Notes: generated by a model from the sequence alone, not told the origin. 20,197 nt of DNA from JBHHZI01 sp046757965 (GCA_046757965.1 JBHHZI010000050.1:1-20197), one strand, 5' to 3'; positions 8,101 to 15,465 are shown, counted from the first letter of the stretch. Numbers and translations are program-made.

Positions 8101-8209
8101 TCCGTGGGGATTCATCGTGCAGGTCGAGTACGGGCTGGCCGTCCACTCGGCGTTTCCCGAGGTGGAAGGCGAGCAGGAGGCCCAGTTGCTCCTCCTGAAG
8201 ATCTTCTGA
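5189..8209 (+). CDS. Large outer-membrane protein: hydrolase-like barrel domain + LolA-like domain + Omp85-like beta-barrel
   Basis: A 1006-residue predicted outer-membrane protein. Residues 1-35 are a basic, hydrophobic signal peptide ending APAAQ. About 65-290 looks like an alpha/beta (TIM-type) domain: the run from LYGAGVGPYVDVFAWH at 196-211 resembles clan-A glycoside hydrolases. The catalytic glutamates of that clan are not clearly recognisable, so it may be a non-catalytic or carbohydrate-binding version. About 430-620 resembles the LolA/outer-membrane-lipoprotein-sorting fold (GTVWIDRETYRLLKTTVTQ at 544-562). About 665-1006 is rich in alternating aromatic beta-strands. It contains an Omp85-type loop-6 signature (TRLRGF, RGF at 910-912) and ends in phenylalanine, as outer-membrane barrels do. 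No POTRA repeats are evident. It is the first gene of a plus-strand operon with the next three genes. Barrel assignment is fairly sure; the two front domains are inference. Confidence 0.8.
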   Translation: MQSRSPRGMRRRIGSLTAWAIMTVAILQPAAPAAQEIRFGQDVDLSRAAPPGTRIPIGGGTEEAPYTSHVEVAWQDLGDGSAETVMALSRRLRRFAEAHHRLVVSLRADPSAPVPGADEPQRLDQWLAGLRQLVSLTAADLVAVEPLRGGRTAAGADREAFFLKRAAVAIRGAAPDVKVVLGLADGAQMREWLAALYGAGVGPYVDVFAWHQTPGAPPPGPADLKTLLDLRLALDPGIALWVLGLAGGGAGVLGEAALVGRLAPAGAALLTFRAPAGERLAHLQARLGKGFTPMSAGGVQVLTADQTPADVVVSRFFNAETAIVETILVPTGEEPQRLDVVVNTFDVSSTLLYDLDTGDDHFLSSVVPDRRANRTRISILSLAGPSLLEYRRFATPGLGHEEVQIGQQRDPPVEEILARHQEVDDQEKEGLTSVRADVTIEFHYSVAGYSTGVDVTFESGYYWTPETGGEFEHRQLLINGARWKRDKLPELPLIQPEKVVTVPLEIHLRKQYRYVLKGRDQVGGRPAWRIHLEPIDEGAARYRGTVWIDRETYRLLKTTVTQTGLEPPVISSEESNVYTLFPLATGAGATLVSSMTGQQIWNTAGASFIVNREMRFSNVRLNDEGFEAARQQAYDSDHQMLRDTEEGLRYVEKDDSGQRVVVEPDSRTRVAIAGGFYNEALDFPVPFAGLSLFDYDFRGKGQQINLFLAGAANFGTWSDPSFFGTRADASLTASLIGFATQDRFFVMGRERKDLEVQQRTQSLSASIGYPVSEFVKLRAFLGVDHNHFEQSDDTGPGLVVPDDTFTLSVSSQAQYDRRGFTATLRSGFFNRVSWRPWGDTDPTSVARGSRLSDFDSRFASYTTWSAAASQDIFLKSFQKIRVEGVWLDGSDLDRFSQYRFSFFGGQTRLRGFSGSGVRFNRGGILRARYSFNIADVVSFDAGVDYAHVKDTFTSLDGTSHMGVGVAGKFIGPWGFIVQVEYGLAVHSAFPEVEGEQEAQLLLLKIF

Positions 8210-8230
8210 GTGCGGCTCGTCACGCCGAAC

Positions 8231-10606
8231 ATGCGCAAGGTCTCCCGGTGTCTCCTGCTCCTCGCCCTGGCTCATGTCGGGCTGTCTGCAGGATGTGGCC
8301 CTGTCGCTCTGCCGGGGAAGCCGTCCGGTGTCCGGGTCCTCGTCATCGGCCTGGATGGCGCCGACTGGGATCGGATCCAGCCGATGATCGACCAGCAGCG
8401 GCTGCCGCACATCGCGGGACTGCTGAGCCGCGGCGCTCGCGGGCAGATCCGTCTGGAGAGACCACCGCTGTCGCCCCTGCTGTGGACCACTCTGGCCACG
8501 TCACAGCACCCGGACGTGCACGGCATCCTGGACTTCGTCGAGGTCGAGCGCGGCACCTCGGCGCGCGTGCCGGTCACCGGTCGGAGCCGGCGGGTGAAGG
8601 CCCTGTGGAACTTCGCCGATGACGGTGGACTGACATCCGCGGTGCTGGGATGGTGGGCCACCTGGCCCGCCGAGCGCATCCGGGGCGTCATGGTGTCCGA
8701 CCGCTGGTCTTACACCCTCGCCCGGCTCGATGACGGCGTACCGGCGACGTCGATGGTGTTCCCGCCGGAGTTCGCCGGCGATCTCGCAGCGCTGCGGGTG
8801 ACCCCGGAGAGCCTGGGGGAGACCGATCTGCGTCGCTTCCTCCCGATCGATGCGGCGGCCCGGAGAGCGCTGGCGGCAGATGCCGGTGCGACCCATCCGG
8901 GAGACGGGGATCCCCACCCGGTCCTCACCCTCCGCCGTATCGTGGCGGCGACGTCCAGCCTGGACAGGGCGGCGGTCCACCTCCTGAAGACCCGCCAACC
9001 GGACCTCACCATGGTCTATTTCGAGGGAATCGATGAGGTCGGGCACCATTTCGCCCGTTTCGAGAACCCGGCGATGCCGGGCGTGTCCGTCCGGGACCGG
9101 CGCCTATACGGCGGGGTTGTCGATGCCTTCTATCGTTTCCAGGACGAGGTGGTCGGTCGCTTGCTTGCAGCAGCGGGTCCGGACACGGCGGTGATCCTGG
9201 TGTCCGATCACGGTTTTGCCCGGGGGGCCGAACGCCCGGTGCGAGAACCGGCCGGCCTGTCCGGGCGGGCGGCTCTGTGGCATGTCGGTCCGGGCGTGCT
9301 CATCCTTGCCGGTGCGCCGTTCACCTCCACGCCGCTGGCCGAGGTGCGCCTCGTCGACATCGCGCCGACCATTCTCGTGGCGCTCGGGCTCCCGGTCGCC
9401 GAGAATCTGGCCGGCCGGCCGTTGCTTTCCGCCATCGACCGGCGGTTTCTTGATGCCCACCCGGTGGCGAGCATCGCCTCCTATGAAAGCGTTGGCAGGC
9501 CGGTGGCGCGGGTGGAGGCGCCGGCGTCCGCCGTCGGGCCCGACGCGGCGGCGGCGATAACGCGCCTGAGAGGCCTGGGGTACATCGACACGCCCTCCGG
9601 CTCACCCGGCAAGACCACTCTGACCCCGGCGGCCCGTCTGCACCTTGCGGTGGTTCTCGACCAGGAGGGCCGGACCTGGGAAGCCCGGGATGCATACCGG
9701 GTAGCCATCGCGGCCCGGCCGCACGACACAGTCGCCCTGCGCAGCCTGTTCGATCTGCTGGTCAAGATGAAGAAAACGGACGAGGCGCTGGATGCCGCCC
9801 GCGACCTTCTCATGAACGGCCAGCCTCTGTCGGATGACTCGTACCTGACGGTGGCTCGATTCTGGGCAGGGGCCGAACGCATCGATGCCGGGCGCGGTGT
9901 GCTCGCTGATCTGCCTGACCGCCCGGCGTCGGCGGGACCGGCCATCGCCCGGGCGGTCCTGGCGCAGGCAGCCGGCGATGAAGACCTTGCGGAGAAGGAG
10001 GCGCGGGGGGCCCTTGAGGCGGACCCCGGGTCGTGGGAAGCTGCGGAGGTCCTCTTCCATCTGCTCGAGACCGCCGGCCGTCTCGATGAGGCCATTCCCA
10101 CCTTGCGGGAAGGGCTGGCGGAGCGCGGGGGGAACTCCGTTCCCCACCTGCTCGCCCTGGGATACATCAGTCTCCAGGAGGACAATCTCGACGCCGCCGA
10201 GGACTACCTGACCCGCGCCCTTGAGGAAGCCCCCGGGTCTTCCGAGGTGCTTGTCTACCTGGGAGATCTGCACCTGAGGCGTGGCCGGCATGATGAAGCA
10301 GCCCGGGATTTCGGGACCGTTCTGGCGGCCGAGCCCGACCGTCTGGACGTGCGCGCCAGTCACATCCTGGCGCTGGGGCGAGCGGGCCGCATCGCCGCGG
10401 CGCTGGAGTCGTTCCGGCAGGCGGGTGCACCCGGGCGCCGGACGCCTGCCGTGCTCAATGCGGCCGCCTACGCCTGCCTGATCAACGGTCTCCCGGACCA
10501 GGGGCTGCCGCTGGCGCAGCAGTCTCTCCAGGTGGCTCCGGGGCGCGCCGACACGCGCGATCTGCTCACCGCCCTGCAGGAGGATATCCATGCCCGCGGA
10601 GACTGA
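8231..10606 (+). CDS. Alkaline-phosphatase-superfamily phosphodiesterase/nucleotide pyrophosphatase lipoprotein with TPR repeats
   Basis: A 791-residue predicted lipoprotein. The signal ends in LSAGC (cysteine 22). Residues 34-410 form a type I phosphodiesterase/nucleotide pyrophosphatase domain of the alkaline phosphatase superfamily, a two-metal enzyme cleaving phosphate esters. Metal ligands and nucleophile are visible: DGADWD at 42-47, WTTLAT with a nucleophilic threonine (T86 or T87) followed by HPDVHGI, GIDEVGHHF at 266-274, SDHGF at 325-329 and H351. Residues 465-785 are TPR-like helical repeats (for example LGYISLQEDNLDAAEDYLTRAL), suggesting protein or scaffold contacts. The ATG at 8231 is chosen because it gives a compact lipoprotein signal. 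A GTG at 8210, directly after the upstream stop, is an equally possible coupled start. The 3' end overlaps the PNP gene by 17 bases. Substrate unknown: nucleotide, phosphoglycerol or phospholipid head groups are possible. Confidence 0.9.
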   Translation: MRKVSRCLLLLALAHVGLSAGCGPVALPGKPSGVRVLVIGLDGADWDRIQPMIDQQRLPHIAGLLSRGARGQIRLERPPLSPLLWTTLATSQHPDVHGILDFVEVERGTSARVPVTGRSRRVKALWNFADDGGLTSAVLGWWATWPAERIRGVMVSDRWSYTLARLDDGVPATSMVFPPEFAGDLAALRVTPESLGETDLRRFLPIDAAARRALAADAGATHPGDGDPHPVLTLRRIVAATSSLDRAAVHLLKTRQPDLTMVYFEGIDEVGHHFARFENPAMPGVSVRDRRLYGGVVDAFYRFQDEVVGRLLAAAGPDTAVILVSDHGFARGAERPVREPAGLSGRAALWHVGPGVLILAGAPFTSTPLAEVRLVDIAPTILVALGLPVAENLAGRPLLSAIDRRFLDAHPVASIASYESVGRPVARVEAPASAVGPDAAAAITRLRGLGYIDTPSGSPGKTTLTPAARLHLAVVLDQEGRTWEARDAYRVAIAARPHDTVALRSLFDLLVKMKKTDEALDAARDLLMNGQPLSDDSYLTVARFWAGAERIDAGRGVLADLPDRPASAGPAIARAVLAQAAGDEDLAEKEARGALEADPGSWEAAEVLFHLLETAGRLDEAIPTLREGLAERGGNSVPHLLALGYISLQEDNLDAAEDYLTRALEEAPGSSEVLVYLGDLHLRRGRHDEAARDFGTVLAAEPDRLDVRASHILALGRAGRIAAALESFRQAGAPGRRTPAVLNAAAYACLINGLPDQGLPLAQQSLQVAPGRADTRDLLTALQEDIHARGD
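10578..10583 (+). promoter_or_regulatory. Ribosome-binding site of the purine nucleoside phosphorylase gene
   Basis: A perfect AGGAGG lies six bases before the ATG at 10590, inside the 3' end of the phosphodiesterase gene. It is the strongest ribosome-binding site in the window and fixes the 17-base gene overlap. Confidence 0.8.
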
Positions 10607-11441
10607 CCCCGTCGGGGCGGCCGCGGCCGACCGCCGCCGGCGCGTGGCGATGGCCGCCCGGGCGCTGCGGTCAGGTCTGGCCATCGAATCTGTCTCCGCC
10701 GCCATCATCGTCGGGTCAGGGTTCGCGGCGGGCCTGCCGGCCGTGCAGGAACCGGTGCTCTTGTATGACAAGGTGACGGGTTTACCGCGCTGTGGCGTTA
10801 CCGGCCACGCGGGCGAGGCGTGGGTCGTCCACCGGGATGAGCAGGCCGTCCTGGTTCTCTCCGGCCGGTTCCACGGCTACGAGGGGCACGTTCCCGGCGA
10901 TGTCGTGTTCCCGGTGGATCTGGCTGCGGCACTGGGTGCGCACAGCATGCTGCTGACCTGTGCCGCGGGAGGAGTGCGTGAGGACCTGCGGGCGGGCACA
11001 CTGGTTGCCATCGAGGATCACCTCAACCTGGTGGGCTGGACGCCGCCGCTGGCCCCTGTCGATTTTCTCGACCTGTCCGCCGTCTATGATGCCGGCCTCC
11101 GCGCCGCACTGGCCCGCCGCGCCGCGGAATGCGGCGTGGACCTGGCGACCGGGGTTCTGGCGTGCCTGCCGGGACCGGCGTATGAGACGCCGGCAGAGGT
11201 GAGAATGTTGCGCCGCCTGGGAGCCGACTTGGTCAGCATGTCCACCGTGCCCGAGGCCATCCGGGCCCGGGCCCTGGGCCTGCGGGTGGCGGCCCTGGCG
11301 TGCGTGTCCAATCCCGCTGCATCGGATGGTGAGACGATGATCGCCCACCGGGAGGTCGTCGCCCGGGTGGCTCAGGTTGCCGCGGCGCGGGCGGAGTTCC
11401 TCGAGCGGGCACTGCAGAGCGTGGCCGTGGCGGCCGGCTGA
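10590..11441 (+). CDS. Purine nucleoside phosphorylase, class II (PNP/MTAP family)
   Basis: A 283-residue trimeric-type (class II) purine nucleoside phosphorylase, which cleaves purine nucleosides with phosphate to the free base and ribose-1-phosphate in the cytoplasm. Family motifs run in order: GSGF at 42-45 (phosphate loop), GRFHGYEGH at 92-100, TCAAGG at 123-128, EDHLNL at 142-147, GPAYETPAEVRMLR at 195-208, MSTVPE at 217-222, and SNPAA at 240-244. The asparagine of the usual TNAAGG is a cysteine here (C124). The purine-contacting Glu (E199) and Asn (N241) are retained. The strong AGGAGG before the ATG and the 17-base overlap with the phosphodiesterase gene indicate the same operon. Whether it prefers guanosine/inosine, adenosine or methylthioadenosine cannot be decided from motifs alone. 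Confidence 0.92.
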   Translation: MPAETDPVGAAAADRRRRVAMAARALRSGLAIESVSAAIIVGSGFAAGLPAVQEPVLLYDKVTGLPRCGVTGHAGEAWVVHRDEQAVLVLSGRFHGYEGHVPGDVVFPVDLAAALGAHSMLLTCAAGGVREDLRAGTLVAIEDHLNLVGWTPPLAPVDFLDLSAVYDAGLRAALARRAAECGVDLATGVLACLPGPAYETPAEVRMLRRLGADLVSMSTVPEAIRARALGLRVAALACVSNPAASDGETMIAHREVVARVAQVAAARAEFLERALQSVAVAAG

Positions 11442-11452
11442 AGGCGATCGGC

Positions 11453-12931
11453 GTGTACCGCAAGATTCTGACTCTCGTCAAGCACACGCTCGTGTACGGC
11501 CTCGGGTCGGTCGGCACGCGTCTCATCGGCTTCCTTCTCATCCCTGTCTACACGCGGTTCATGACACCCGCCGACTACGGCATCCTGGCTCTCTGCACGA
11601 CAACCGCCGGCATGCTCAAGATCGTCTCGCAGGCGGGCATCCCCACGGCCCTGTTCCGCTCTTACCTGCAGGTCGCACGGACCGAGGAGGAACGCCGTCA
11701 GGTGCTGGCCACCGGTTTGGCCACGCTGGCGGTGATCGGGACCGTGGTATTCGCGCTCATGGTCGTCTGGCGCACTCGTCTGGCGGGATGGATCTTCGGG
11801 GATCCGGGCCAGTCCGGCTTCATCCTGTTGATCGCAGTGGCCAACCTGGCTCGCATCATCCAGGCATTCCGGAACGCCAGCTTTCGCATCCATGATCAGT
11901 CGAGACAGTACACGGTCGTCACGACGGCGGGGTTCACACTAAATCTTGTTGTGAGCATTTACCTGGTGGCCGGTCTGCGACAGGGGGCCTGGGGAGCCAT
12001 GACGGCGAACGCGCTCGCCGTGGGTGCCATGGCCATCGTGTTCGTGCCCTGGAGCGTGCGTCGTCTGGCAGGCGGGTTCTCGACCCGCGTGCTCCGGGAT
12101 CTCCTGAAGTTCGGCTTGCCGCTGGTCCCTGCGGGCGTGGCGGTCTGGGTGATGAACCTGAGCGACGTCTACATCCTCCGGTTCTTCCGGGACCCGGCCG
12201 AGGTCGGTATCTACACACTGGGGTACAAGTTCGGTCTCGGTATCCTGATCCTGACCAACGCGTTCAGGTTCGCCTACCCCAAGGTGGTGTTCTCGGAAGG
12301 CCAGAATCAAGACAGTCCCGACCTGTTCTCGCGCGTGGTCACCTACTACGCTGCTAGCCTGGGAGGGTTGTGCCTCGCGGTGGCCGTCTTCGCGCCACAG
12401 GTCATCCTCATTGCTGATGTGCGATTTCACGACGCGGCGCGCGTCATACCTCTAGTCGTTGCCGCGTACTTCTTCAACGGCCTGATGTCGACGCTCGAGA
12501 TCGGGATGAATCTGCGCAACAGGACCGTCTACCTCGCAGGCATCATCATCGGGGGTGGCCTGTTCAACGTGGGTCTCAATCTCCTGTTCATCCCGCGCTA
12601 CGGGATGATGGCAGCGGCGGTCACGACACTGGCCACGTACGTCCTGATCCTGATCCCGACCTACATGGTCAGTTCGCGCCTCTATCCGCTGCGCCTGGAG
12701 TGGGGACGGCTCGCCAAGATCACGGCCGTGTTCGCGGCCGCTGCCCTGGCGGCCACGTTCCTGCCCGCCATGCCGCTCGCCGGGGCGGTGGCCGCCAAGG
12801 CCGGGCTCTGCCTGGCCATCTATCCGGCGCTCTACCTGCTGCGCTTCTTCACCCCGGAGGAGATGTCGAAGCTGCGCTCGTGGCGGCACCACGCCGGACC
12901 GGCTTCCGGGAGCGGCCCGACTGCCAGTTGA
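11453..12931 (+). CDS. Polysaccharide-type flippase (Wzx/MOP superfamily membrane protein)
   Basis: A 492-residue integral membrane protein with about 12-14 hydrophobic helices, typical of the Wzx/oligosaccharide flippase branch of the MOP superfamily. These proteins move lipid-linked sugars across the inner membrane. The N-terminus (GLGSVGTRLIGFLLIPVYTR, then FMTPADYGILAL) is characteristic: a first helix with an arginine and the LIPVYTR...YG signature. A second copy of the fold starts near residue 215 (LLKFGLPLVPAG, then NLSDVYIL). The C-terminal tail from about 470 is short and polar. The GTG start at 11453 lies 11 bases after the PNP stop, so the gene is the last of the plus-strand operon. 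No glycosyltransferase genes lie nearby, so the transported sugar lipid is unknown. MurJ-type lipid II flippase is less likely from the N-terminal motif. Confidence 0.92.
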   Translation: MYRKILTLVKHTLVYGLGSVGTRLIGFLLIPVYTRFMTPADYGILALCTTTAGMLKIVSQAGIPTALFRSYLQVARTEEERRQVLATGLATLAVIGTVVFALMVVWRTRLAGWIFGDPGQSGFILLIAVANLARIIQAFRNASFRIHDQSRQYTVVTTAGFTLNLVVSIYLVAGLRQGAWGAMTANALAVGAMAIVFVPWSVRRLAGGFSTRVLRDLLKFGLPLVPAGVAVWVMNLSDVYILRFFRDPAEVGIYTLGYKFGLGILILTNAFRFAYPKVVFSEGQNQDSPDLFSRVVTYYAASLGGLCLAVAVFAPQVILIADVRFHDAARVIPLVVAAYFFNGLMSTLEIGMNLRNRTVYLAGIIIGGGLFNVGLNLLFIPRYGMMAAAVTTLATYVLILIPTYMVSSRLYPLRLEWGRLAKITAVFAAAALAATFLPAMPLAGAVAAKAGLCLAIYPALYLLRFFTPEEMSKLRSWRHHAGPASGSGPTAS

Positions 12932-13009
12932 AGGACGGCGTGAAGCCGCTGCGTGATGCGAGCCGGGTGAGACGGATCTGATGCGATCTCTCCCCATCAC
13001 GTAAGCCCG

Positions 13010-13039
13010 GTGACGGAACGGCTGCTCGCCCGCTAACCT
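13010..13039 (+). promoter_or_regulatory. Possible promoter for the tRNA nucleotidyltransferase gene (leaderless start)
   Basis: GTGACG (13010-13015) and TAACCT (13034-13039) are separated by 18 bases. The -10-like box ends seven bases before the ATG at 13047, so the transcript could begin at or next to the start codon. The -35 match is modest. The 115-base gap after the flippase gene shows no terminator-like hairpin with a T run, so read-through from upstream is also possible. Confidence 0.35.
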
Positions 13040-13046
13040 CTGGGAG

Positions 13047-14468
13047 ATGGTCGATGCACACACCAGAGGTCACGGCGCGCTGGAGGCGCTCGTCGTCGAG
13101 ATTGCCCGTGACGTTCGACGGGCTGGAGGGCGGGCGCTCCTGGTCGGGGGGTGGGTCCGGGACCGGTTCCTGAACCCGGGGGGTGCGGCCGCAGCGCCGC
13201 AGGTCCCTGACGCCGATGTGGAGGTGTTCGGCCTCACGCTCGTGGATCTCGAGACCCTCCTGTCGCGCCACGGCGAGGTGATTGCCGTCGGTCGCGCCTT
13301 CGGCGTGCTGCGGTTGAAGGGCATCGACGTGGATTTCTCCCTGCCGCGGCGGGACAGCAAGGTGACACCGGGGCACCGCGGCTTCGACGTGCAGTGCGAT
13401 CCGGACCTCGACTTCGCCACCGCGGCTCTCCGTCGCGACCTCACCATCAACAGCATGGCTCTGGATCCGCTCACCGGCGAGTTGCTGGATCCGCATGGCG
13501 GCCGGGCGGACCTTGCGGCCGGCGTCCTGCGGGCCACCGACCCCGCGCATTTCCCGGAAGACCCGCTGCGGGCACTGCGTGTGGCCCGGTTTGCCGGCCG
13601 CTTCGAGATGGTCGCGGACGAGACCGTGGTCGCCCTGTGCCGCGATCTCGACCTTGCGGAACTGTCCCCCGAGCGGATCTTCGGGGAGTTCGTCAAGTTG
13701 CTGGTGAGAGGCCGGCGGCCGTCGCTGGGGCTCGAGTTTCTGGCCCGGACCGGCCTGATCCGGTTCTTCCCCGAGCTGGCGCGTCTGATCGGAGCGGTGC
13801 AGGAACCGGAATGGCACCCGGAGGGAGACGTCTGGGTGCACACCCTGATGGTGGTCGATCAGGCGGCCGGATTGAGGAGGGGTGATGGCGATGATGCGGC
13901 GCTGATGTTCGGCGCCCTCTGTCACGATCTGGGCAAGCCGGAGACCACCGTGGAACGAGACGGCCGGATCCGTTCTCCGGGACATGACGTGCGCGGTGTG
14001 GCGTGCGCGACAGCGTTCCTGAACAGTCTGCGGGCTCCGGGCAGGCTGGTGACGCGGGTGGCCATGCTGGTCCGGCACCATCTGGCGCCGGGCGCGTTCG
14101 TCCGCAACGGCGCGACGGCGCGCGCCTACCGCCGGCTCGCTCGCCAGTGCGCGGCAGCCGGGGTCAGCCTGGACCTGCTCCTGCGCGTCTCACGAGCCGA
14201 CTCTCTGGGGCGCACCACCCCCGATGCGCTGGCCGGCGCCCACCCGGCCGGTGATCTGTTCGCGGCGCGCGCGGCGAAACTGCTGGTGGACCGAGCCGGG
14301 CCGACGGACGTTGTCCTGGGACGACACCTGATCGCACGGGGTCTGACTCCCGGGCCTGCGTTCGGTCCGCTGCTCGCCCGCTGCCGGCAGGTCCAGGACG
14401 AGACCGGCTCATCCGATCCCGAGGAGATTCTCGATCGCGTCCTGGCGTCCGGCACGGGAACGGTCTGA
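13047..14468 (+). CDS. cca: CCA-adding-type tRNA nucleotidyltransferase / poly(A) polymerase family with HD domain
   Basis: A 473-residue class II nucleotidyltransferase. These enzymes add or repair the CCA 3' end of tRNAs, or in related forms add poly(A). The catalytic head has LVGGWVRDR (32-40), the metal-binding DAD pair (D55, D57) and the third carboxylate in VDFS (D96). The RRDLTINSMALD motif is at 129-140 and EDPLRALRVARFAGRF, the nucleotide-recognition neck, at 171-186. The C-terminal half has an HD phosphohydrolase domain: H265, CHDLGK with H293-D294, and PGHD with H313. This matches bacterial CCA enzymes carrying an HD domain with phosphatase/phosphodiesterase activity. Head motifs alone cannot exclude a poly(A) polymerase or a CC- or A-only enzyme. 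The ATG at 13047 has GGGAG directly abutting it, too close for a normal ribosome-binding site. Convergent with plsC. Confidence 0.9.
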   Translation: MVDAHTRGHGALEALVVEIARDVRRAGGRALLVGGWVRDRFLNPGGAAAAPQVPDADVEVFGLTLVDLETLLSRHGEVIAVGRAFGVLRLKGIDVDFSLPRRDSKVTPGHRGFDVQCDPDLDFATAALRRDLTINSMALDPLTGELLDPHGGRADLAAGVLRATDPAHFPEDPLRALRVARFAGRFEMVADETVVALCRDLDLAELSPERIFGEFVKLLVRGRRPSLGLEFLARTGLIRFFPELARLIGAVQEPEWHPEGDVWVHTLMVVDQAAGLRRGDGDDAALMFGALCHDLGKPETTVERDGRIRSPGHDVRGVACATAFLNSLRAPGRLVTRVAMLVRHHLAPGAFVRNGATARAYRRLARQCAAAGVSLDLLLRVSRADSLGRTTPDALAGAHPAGDLFAARAAKLLVDRAGPTDVVLGRHLIARGLTPGPAFGPLLARCRQVQDETGSSDPEEILDRVLASGTGTV

Positions 14469-14582
14469 CCCGATCGCTGCGCCCCCTTCCTCTCCATCCC
14501 ATCGGGAGTCCCGCCGACCTGGTGCGCGGACCCGCCGCATGGTGCGAGCAGCGATGGGAACCTGCGGGCTCTCCTCGACGTC

Positions 14583-14598
14583 GCGGCGCCGGCGCCGC
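14583..14598. repeat. 16-base perfect GC palindrome between convergent genes
   Basis: GCGGCGCCGGCGCCGC is a perfect palindrome in the 138-base gap between the convergent cca and plsC genes, nine bases past the plsC stop. It could form a hairpin and help end transcription in either direction, but it has no T run on either side. Such strings also arise easily in very GC-rich DNA. Nothing else distinctive is seen in this gap. Confidence 0.4.
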
Positions 14599-14606
14599 AT
14601 TCCCGG

Positions 14607-15353
14607 TCAGATCCGGACGGCGTCTGCTCCGTGTGGCCGCCGCCCGGAACGGGTTTCCTCGAGTGCCGAGATCAGGGACGAGGATACCCGGTCTCGCAAG
14701 TCGTCTCGATCCTCGTACGTCATCTCGGCGGTCGGCACCGGGTCGAGGATGCTCACGTGAACCGTGCCGGGACGGGCGAGCAGCGCGCCGTGAGGAAGCA
14801 CCTGGCGGGAGCCTCGAATCGCCACCGGCTGGACCGGAACGCCGGCCTGGATGGCGAGCACGAACGCCCCCTTCTTCAGGCGGCCGAGGCGGCCGTCCCG
14901 GCTGCGGGTGCCTTCGGCAAAGATCAGCACGGAGGCGCCCTTCGCAACCTGTGCGGCGGCGCGATTCATGGAGGCAACCGCCCGGGCGCGGTCGCCCCGG
15001 TCGATGGGAATCATCCCGGCAGCGCGGATGGCCTGGCCGAACAGCGGCACCCGAAACAGGGACCGCTTGGCGATGAAGCGGAAGACACGGGGCAGGGCCA
15101 GCATGAGGATGGGGGGGTCGAAGAGGCTCGCATGATTGGACACCAGCACCACCGGGCCGTCGTGCAGACGGCCCAGGTCCTCGGCCTCGATGCGGATGCC
15201 GGCGGCCAGGCAGAGCGCTCGACACCAGGCGCGGCCCAGCATCGGAAAGGCCCTCCCGGTTCGATCGAACGGGCACACGATGATGACCATCAATCCCAGA
15301 ACCACGGTGGCCACCGGAATCACCACGACCTGACTGACGGCGCGCCACAGCAT
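14607..15353 (-). CDS. plsC: 1-acyl-sn-glycerol-3-phosphate acyltransferase (PlsC family)
   Basis: A 248-residue PlsC-type acyltransferase, which adds the second acyl chain to lysophosphatidic acid to make phosphatidic acid at the inner face of the cytoplasmic membrane. A hydrophobic membrane segment spans about 8-27. The four family motifs are in order: NHASLFD (73-79, catalytic His and Asp), KRSLFRVPLFG (96-106), FAEGTRSRDG (145-154) and VPVQPVAI (172-179). Length and spacing are normal. The start is the ATG at 15353. A TAGACT box on the minus strand lies seven bases upstream, but no credible -35 box accompanies it. The gene is divergent from the S1-domain gene and convergent with cca. Related lyso-lipid acyltransferases share the motifs, so exact substrate preference is inferred. 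Confidence 0.92.
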   Translation of the reverse strand: MLWRAVSQVVVIPVATVVLGLMVIIVCPFDRTGRAFPMLGRAWCRALCLAAGIRIEAEDLGRLHDGPVVLVSNHASLFDPPILMLALPRVFRFIAKRSLFRVPLFGQAIRAAGMIPIDRGDRARAVASMNRAAAQVAKGASVLIFAEGTRSRDGRLGRLKKGAFVLAIQAGVPVQPVAIRGSRQVLPHGALLARPGTVHVSILDPVPTAEMTYEDRDDLRDRVSSSLISALEETRSGRRPHGADAVRI

Positions 15354-15436
15354 GGAGCCGAGTCTATCCGCTCCGCGCGCCCGGCTCGGCGGGCCCCTGC
15401 AAGCTCCTGTGGCAAAGCGAGATACAGTCTTGGCCC

Positions 15437-15465
15437 TTGTCGAATCGTGCTGGACGCGGTACCTT
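15437..15465 (+). promoter_or_regulatory. Possible promoter for the S1-domain protein gene
   Basis: TTGTCG (15437-15442) and TACCTT (15460-15465) are separated by 17 bases. The transcript start would be near 15472, about 39 bases before the preferred ATG at 15511 or 12 bases before the alternative ATG at 15484. The -10 match is weak. The location in the plsC/S1 divergent gap is the main support. Confidence 0.35.

Noticed and set aside
12932..13046. Search of the gap between flippase and cca for a terminator, small RNA or small gene.
   Set aside because: Only the weak promoter-like boxes were found; no hairpin with a T run and no convincing short coding frame.
14164..15348. A 394-codon minus-strand frame overlapping plsC and the end of cca.
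   Set aside because: It is in a different frame from plsC, is Arg/Pro/Gly-rich, and has no motifs. plsC in the adjacent frame has all four acyltransferase motifs.
15354..15366. A TAGACT box seven bases before plsC as a leaderless promoter.
   Set aside because: No acceptable -35 box is found 16-18 bases upstream, so the match is too weak to list as a promoter.
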